Source: Chloroflexia bacterium (GTDB taxonomy: Bacteria; Chloroflexota; Chloroflexia; Thermomicrobiales; JALYUS01). From it: a stretch of DNA of 9,542 nucleotides. Both the position numbers and the translations under genes were made by a program. This document shows, piece after piece, positions 6,474-9,542 of the stretch. The stretch's first letter is position 1. Every line of letters begins with the position of its first letter. Where the stretch lies: the NCBI GenBank assembly GCA_025928215.1, contig JAICJW010000151.1, forward strand, positions 1-9,542, written 5' to 3'. The notes under the pieces were generated by a model. It had not been told where the DNA came from and ran no database searches. It saw nothing but the letters and a program-made list of their open reading frames with translations.

Positions 6474-6813
6474 GGGATCCAGGGGAAGAGAATGGAGAAG
6501 GAATTCACGGCCTGTGGGGTGCGCCTGGGGGAGCGCCAGCCCGCGTCTTCTTCTGTACATAGAGTGTATTCGCGCGCGCGAGCCATCGCCTCCTCCGGGT
6601 GGACAGTTTCTTCATGTCCAAAGGGACAGGTGGGAACAATGAAACGACGAAATCTGCCATCGTTCCTGCTCTCCACGACAGATGCGGGCGTCTCCGCATC
6701 GCTTCTTGCACCATGGGGACATATCTTGATTTTCAGATGTATTGCGGCATTCAACTTGCGGTCTGAATCCCGGTGCGCTGTGCGTCGTGCTCAATCAGGA
6801 AAGGAAGCGAATC
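6474..6813. other. Non-coding spacer upstream of the protoglobin gene
   Basis: About 340 bp without a gene I can support. Open frames on both strands here have no recognisable product, and most run through the hairpins on the left. It contains an alternating CG run near 6571-6580. It also holds the short complementary pieces GGACA (6601-6605), TGTCC (6615-6619) and GGACA (6624-6628), which could form two mutually exclusive small hairpins. It must hold the protoglobin promoter, but no -35/-10 pair is convincing. The ribosome-binding site AAGGA is at 6801-6805. Confidence 0.55.
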
Positions 6814-7410
6814 ATGACGGCGACCACGAAGACGATTGTCGGCTATACCTACGGTACCTCAGTGGTCGCGCCCTCTCCCATCACAATGGAGGATCTGGCG
6901 CATCTCAAAGAGACCGCGACGTTCACAACCGAGGACGAGCGGTGGTTGCGGCGCGCCGGGGCGATCCTTGCCGATCAGGCCGAGGAGATGGTGGATACCT
7001 GGCGTGCGGTGATCGGGGAGCATCCCTTTCTCGCCCACTACTCCGCCAACCCGGACGGTACGCCAAACGCGCGCTACTCCGCTGCCAGCAAGCCGCGCTT
7101 CGCGCAGTGGATACGCGACACCTGCGAGCGCCCGTATGACCAGGCATGGCTCGATTATCAGCAGGAAATCGCCCTGCGGCACACGCGGGCGAAAAAGAAC
7201 AAAACGGACGACGTGGATTCGGCGCCGTACATCCCGTTGCGCTACGTGCTCGCCTTCGTGCCCGTGATTCTTCTCACGACGAAGCCGTTTCTGGAGAAGG
7301 GCGGGGATTCTGCCGCAGACGTCGAGCGGATGTATGCGGCATGGTGCAAGACGGTGCTACTGCAAGTGGCACTGTGGAGCCGCGCCTATTGCGACGCGGC
7401 GAACTGGTAA
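6814..7410 (+). CDS. Protoglobin (single-domain haem protein)
   Basis: Haem-binding globin of 198 residues that would bind O2, CO or NO in the cytoplasm. The sequence follows the archaeal and bacterial protoglobin pattern closely: GYTYG at 10-14 (N-terminal extension), FTTEDERWLRRAGAIL, DTWRAVIGEHPFL, a Asn-Pro-Asp-Gly-Thr-Pro-Asn stretch, WIRDTCERPYDQAWLDYQQEI, and LRHTRAKKNKTDDVDS. His123 in LRH is the probable proximal haem ligand. The C-terminus VERMYAAWCKTVLLQVALWS matches the last helix. Length is that of a stand-alone protoglobin; no signalling domain (methyl-accepting, GGDEF or kinase) is fused, unlike globin-coupled sensors. The ATG at 6814 has AAGGA 8 nt upstream; an in-frame ATG at 6742 would add 24 residues without homology. 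It is the only plus-strand gene and converges on korB. Ligand storage, sensing or detoxification cannot be told apart from sequence. Confidence 0.92.
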   Translation: MTATTKTIVGYTYGTSVVAPSPITMEDLAHLKETATFTTEDERWLRRAGAILADQAEEMVDTWRAVIGEHPFLAHYSANPDGTPNARYSAASKPRFAQWIRDTCERPYDQAWLDYQQEIALRHTRAKKNKTDDVDSAPYIPLRYVLAFVPVILLTTKPFLEKGGDSAADVERMYAAWCKTVLLQVALWSRAYCDAANW

Positions 7411-7413
7411 GGC

Positions 7414-7444
7414 GAGAGGGCCGGACCGTCGGCCCGACCCTCTC
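7414..7444. terminator. Hairpin between the convergent protoglobin and korB genes
   Basis: GAGAGGG (7414-7420) pairs with CCCTCTC (7438-7444), with an inner CCG/CGG pairing or an alternative GGGCCG/CGGCCC stem. It starts 3 nt after the protoglobin stop and 37 nt past the korB stop on the other strand, where a two-way terminator would be expected. Neither side has a real T-tract, so termination efficiency is doubtful. Confidence 0.4.
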
Positions 7445-7481
7445 ATTGCTACCGCCCCGAAGGGTACCCACTCGTTGATCG

Positions 7482-8354
7482 CTAGGCGAACTTGTTGAAG
7501 TAGGTATTCAGGCGCGCCATCGGATCGGTCTGCTGGACCTCGATGTATGGATCGTTGATGTAGTCGCCCGGCGGCTCCATCGGCTCGCCTTCATAGAAGA
7601 CGCCGAGGGAGAGTTTTTCCTCGGTCATCGCCAGGTGCATCGCCGCCTCGCGGTCGGAGGTGTCATATCCCTCCGGCAGGGGCTGGGTGATGTCCTTATA
7701 GGTCTTGTAGGTGTCGTGGAAGGTGACACAGGGGGACATCACCTGAATGAAGGAGAAGCCTTTGTGCGCGATGGCGCGGGCCATGATCTTGTTCATCACT
7801 TGCCGCTGCGCGGAGAAGGCGCGGGCGACGAACGACGCGCCGTACATCAGCGCGTAACCAATCGGGTTGATCGGCATATCGTGCGAGCCGTAGGGGGTGG
7901 ACTTCGTGCGCATCGTCTGCGGCGAGGTCGGCGAGATCTGCCCCTTCGTCAGGCCGTAAATCTGGTTGTCCATCACGATGGCCGTGATATCCAGATTGCG
8001 GCGTGCGGCATGCGGCTGGTGGCCCGCGCCGATGGAGAAGTAGTCGCCATCACCGCCGAAGGCGACGACGGTCTGCTCCGGGCGGGCCATCTTGACGCCC
8101 GTCGCAACCGGGAGCGAGCGCCCGTGCAAGCCATGATACCCATAGGCGTCAACGAAGCCGGGGAAGCGGCTGGAGCAGCCAATACCGGAGATGACGCAGA
8201 GATTATCCTTGTCAATATCGAGGGCGACGAGCGCCTCGTAAAACGCGGCGAGAACGCCAAAGTCGCCGCACCCGGCGCACCAGATCGGGCGCAAACCGGA
8301 ACGGTAATGGGCGACCGTTTTCGGTTCTTGTGTCGGCGTTGCTGTCGTGACCAT
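7482..8354 (-). CDS. korB: 2-oxoacid:ferredoxin oxidoreductase beta subunit (KorB type, thiamine diphosphate and [4Fe-4S] binding)
   Basis: Beta subunit of a 2-oxoacid:ferredoxin oxidoreductase, most like 2-oxoglutarate:ferredoxin oxidoreductase. The enzyme converts 2-oxoglutarate and CoA to succinyl-CoA and CO2 while reducing ferredoxin, or the reverse in reductive pathways. From the ATG at 8354 it is 290 residues. WCAGCGDFG gives Cys26 and Cys29, SGIGCSS gives Cys60 and MSPCVTF gives Cys209, the expected [4Fe-4S] ligands. GGDGDYFSIG (100-109) through NLDITAIVMDNQIYGLTKGQ is the thiamine-diphosphate/Mg motif of the family. Length is normal. Start choice: the ATG at 8366 would add 4 residues, but GGGAGG directly downstream of it is an ideal ribosome-binding site for the ATG at 8354. 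It lies 70 nt after the korA stop, with a repeat-built hairpin between. Substrate preference among 2-oxoacids cannot be proved from sequence. Confidence 0.93.
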   Translation of the reverse strand: MVTTATPTQEPKTVAHYRSGLRPIWCAGCGDFGVLAAFYEALVALDIDKDNLCVISGIGCSSRFPGFVDAYGYHGLHGRSLPVATGVKMARPEQTVVAFGGDGDYFSIGAGHQPHAARRNLDITAIVMDNQIYGLTKGQISPTSPQTMRTKSTPYGSHDMPINPIGYALMYGASFVARAFSAQRQVMNKIMARAIAHKGFSFIQVMSPCVTFHDTYKTYKDITQPLPEGYDTSDREAAMHLAMTEEKLSLGVFYEGEPMEPPGDYINDPYIEVQQTDPMARLNTYFNKFA

Positions 8355-8366
8355 TGTTCCTCCCAT

Positions 8367-8448
8367 AGTAGCCGGTAGTCAGATGGAAGCGGAAGCGCTT
8401 CGCGTTTCTCCTTCTGACTACTGACTACTGATTACTGGCTACTGCTTC
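8367..8448. repeat. Inverted repeat of 7-bp units spanning the korA stop codon and the korA-korB spacer
   Basis: On the plus strand the right arm is CTGACTA, CTGACTA, CTGATTA, CTGGCTA, CTGCTTC from 8414 to 8448. The left arm is AGTAGCC, GGTAGTC, AGA from 8367 to 8383. The left arm equals the reverse complement of the right arm with two whole 7-bp units removed, apart from one base. Between them is a 10-bp palindrome, GAAGCGCTTC (8392-8401). The last codons of korA and its TAG stop (8425-8427) are made of these units. Confidence 0.8.
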
Positions 8449-9542
8449 CGTAATGACATTCCCGATTTCGGTCGCCGTGAAGGGCAGGCCGGTGTACTTA
8501 TGCACCTCGATCATCTTGTCGCGGTCGCCACCGAACTCGGCGCGCAGGAGCCGCGCGAACTGACCGGCGAAGTTGACTTCCGGGATGACGATCTTCTTCG
8601 CCTTCGCCAGCGCGGCACCGATGCTCGGCACGAGCGGCCAGAGCAGCGTCGGCGCGATCATCCCGACGGAGGCGCCTTCCTCGATCGCCCGCTCGACCGC
8701 TTCGCGCGCCGGGCCGACCGTGCTACCCCAGGCGATGACGAGCACATCCGGGTCCTCCGCGCCATAGCGGCGAATCACCGAGTCACCGAGGTCGCGCTTC
8801 GCGGTTTCCAGTTTGCGGAACCGCTTGTTCGTCATCACGGTGTGGTATTCCGGCGTGTAGTTCGGATCGGCCAACTGATCGTGCTCGATGCCGGTGGAGA
8901 CATAGCGGGTCTCGCCCTTCATGCCGGGGACGGACATCGGCGAGATGCCACTCTCCGTGATCGCGTAGCGGAGGTAATGGCCCTCCGGCGGCAGGCGGTC
9001 CACGCCGACATGCGTCAGGTCCACGCCGTAGGAGAGGAGCGCCGTCTCCTGGCGGATGTAGACGGGATCGCCGCTCGGATCTTCCTCGATCTCGTTGCGG
9101 TTCCCATCGCTCTCCTCGGTCGCGCCATTGCTGCCCGCTGCCCGCTGTCCGCTGTCCGCTGACCCGTGACCGTTGCGGCCAATCAAGTGCGCGTACTGCT
9201 CCGCATTCGCGGGGGTGATGCGATCCCAGACTTCGACATTTTCGAGGTCGGGGCGAGCGATGCTCTCCGTCCGGCTGGAAAGGGACTGATCGGAGAGGAG
9301 GAGCACCGGCATCTGGTACCGCTCGGAGAGGTTGAAGGCGAGGACGGTCGTCGTGTAGCAGTCGCCCACCTCGGTCGGGGCGACGACCATGCGCGGCGTG
9401 TCGCCGTGCGCGCCGTAGACGGCCAGGTTGAGGTCACTCTGCTCGGTCTTGGTCGGCAGGCCGGTGCTCGGGCCGCCGCGCTGGGCGTCCACGACGACGA
9501 CGGGGATTTCCGCCATCGAGGCCATGCCGAGCGCTTCCGTCA
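8425..9542 (-). CDS. korA: 2-oxoacid:ferredoxin oxidoreductase alpha subunit (KorA type), N-terminus beyond window edge
   Basis: Alpha subunit that pairs with KorB to form the active thiamine-diphosphate enzyme and carries the pyrimidine-binding and CoA-side domains. About 371 C-terminal residues are visible; the frame is open to the right edge (TEALG precedes the first visible ATG at 9525, which is internal). Family blocks are clear: EIPVVVVDAQRGGPSTGLPTK, SDLNLAVYGAHGD, APTEVGDCY, LLLSDQSLSSR, YVSTGIEHDQ, MTNKRFRKLE, then a transketolase C-terminal-like domain with VIAWGSTVGPAREAV and a C-terminal PEVNFAGQFARLLRAEFG. A low-complexity Gly/Ser/Asn/Glu stretch between LIGRNGHGS and GDPVYIRQE is encoded partly by 7-bp tandem repeats (9129-9170). 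The extreme C-terminus and the TAG stop lie inside another 7-bp repeat array. korB follows on the same strand. Whether an N-terminal gamma domain is fused cannot be seen. Confidence 0.93.
   Translation of the reverse strand, partial: TEALGMASMAEIPVVVVDAQRGGPSTGLPTKTEQSDLNLAVYGAHGDTPRMVVAPTEVGDCYTTTVLAFNLSERYQMPVLLLSDQSLSSRTESIARPDLENVEVWDRITPANAEQYAHLIGRNGHGSADSGQRAAGSNGATEESDGNRNEIEEDPSGDPVYIRQETALLSYGVDLTHVGVDRLPPEGHYLRYAITESGISPMSVPGMKGETRYVSTGIEHDQLADPNYTPEYHTVMTNKRFRKLETAKRDLGDSVIRRYGAEDPDVLVIAWGSTVGPAREAVERAIEEGASVGMIAPTLLWPLVPSIGAALAKAKKIVIPEVNFAGQFARLLRAEFGGDRDKMIEVHKYTGLPFTATEIGNVITEAVASNQ
9129..9170. repeat. In-frame 7-bp tandem repeat array inside korA
   Basis: Six contiguous units on the plus strand: TGCTGCC, CGCTGCC, CGCTGTC, CGCTGTC, CGCTGAC, CCGTGAC. 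Forty-two bases equal fourteen codons, so the array keeps the korA frame. It encodes part of a Gly/Ser/Ala-rich linker. None of the units creates a stop in the korA frame, unlike the TAG-containing units at the end of the gene. Confidence 0.8.

Noticed and set aside
6308..6754. Minus-strand open frame (148 codons) in the spacer, with a GGAGGAGG-ATG site inside it
   Set aside because: It reads through the terminator, the inverted repeat and the promoter of the next gene, and the product shows no domain. A short peptide from the internal ATG is possible but unsupported.
6474..6813. Riboswitch, T-box or tRNA in the spacer
   Set aside because: I found no T-box sequence, tRNA cloverleaf or recognisable riboswitch core on either strand.
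6156..7139. Plus-strand frame (327 codons) crossing the flavoprotein start, both repeat elements and the protoglobin gene
   Set aside because: It runs through the repeats, the promoter region and a different frame of protoglobin. Its translation has no family resemblance; an internal ATG at 6640 with a weak ribosome-binding site is not enough support.
7635..8378. Plus-strand frame (247 codons) opposite korB
   Set aside because: Antisense shadow; the minus strand has the full KorB motif set.
8411..8448. Possible CRISPR-like array
   Set aside because: The 7-bp units are directly adjacent without spacers and no cas gene is near; this is a simple tandem repeat.

Overview
The window is GC-rich bacterial DNA. 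Its protein families (KorAB-type 2-oxoacid:ferredoxin oxidoreductase, protoglobin, LtrA, a multidomain iron-sulfur flavoprotein) suggest a member of the Chloroflexota, perhaps near Thermomicrobia. This is inferred from gene content only; there is no rRNA or other phylogenetic marker. All genes but one lie on the minus strand, so the window reads best from right to left.

Layout from high to low coordinates. (1) korA (alpha subunit, N-terminus beyond the right edge) and korB (beta subunit, complete) form a two-gene unit for a ferredoxin-reducing 2-oxoacid oxidoreductase. (2) A complete protoglobin gene on the plus strand points towards korB. (3) A spacer of about 560 bp holds an orphan minus-strand terminator, a long inverted repeat made of 7-bp units, a good sigma70/sigmaA-type promoter and a second 7-bp-repeat array. 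(4) That promoter drives a 773-residue flavoprotein: a rubredoxin-like knuckle domain, a GltD-like FAD/NAD(P) core and a C-terminal 2[4Fe-4S] ferredoxin domain. A strong rho-independent terminator follows it. (5) A second minus-strand group follows: a small membrane protein, an NDH-2-like flavoprotein, LtrA, and a class-I disulfide oxidoreductase (mercuric reductase/lipoamide dehydrogenase type) cut by the left edge.

The window is therefore a redox neighbourhood. KorAB would make reduced ferredoxin, and the GltD-like protein has the cofactor sites to exchange electrons between iron-sulfur carriers and NAD(P)H. The NDH-2-like and disulfide oxidoreductase proteins are further FAD/NAD(P) enzymes, and the protoglobin would bind O2, CO or NO beside an oxygen-sensitive enzyme. 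That these genes cooperate is inference from proximity.

The most unusual non-coding signal is a set of short arrays with a 7-bp period but different unit sequences. They occur in the 5' leader of the flavoprotein, in the spacer upstream of its promoter, across the korA stop codon and korA-korB spacer, and inside the korA reading frame as a low-complexity linker. Two form inverted repeats whose arms differ by whole 7-bp units. I see no tRNA, rRNA, CRISPR array, transposase or phage gene.
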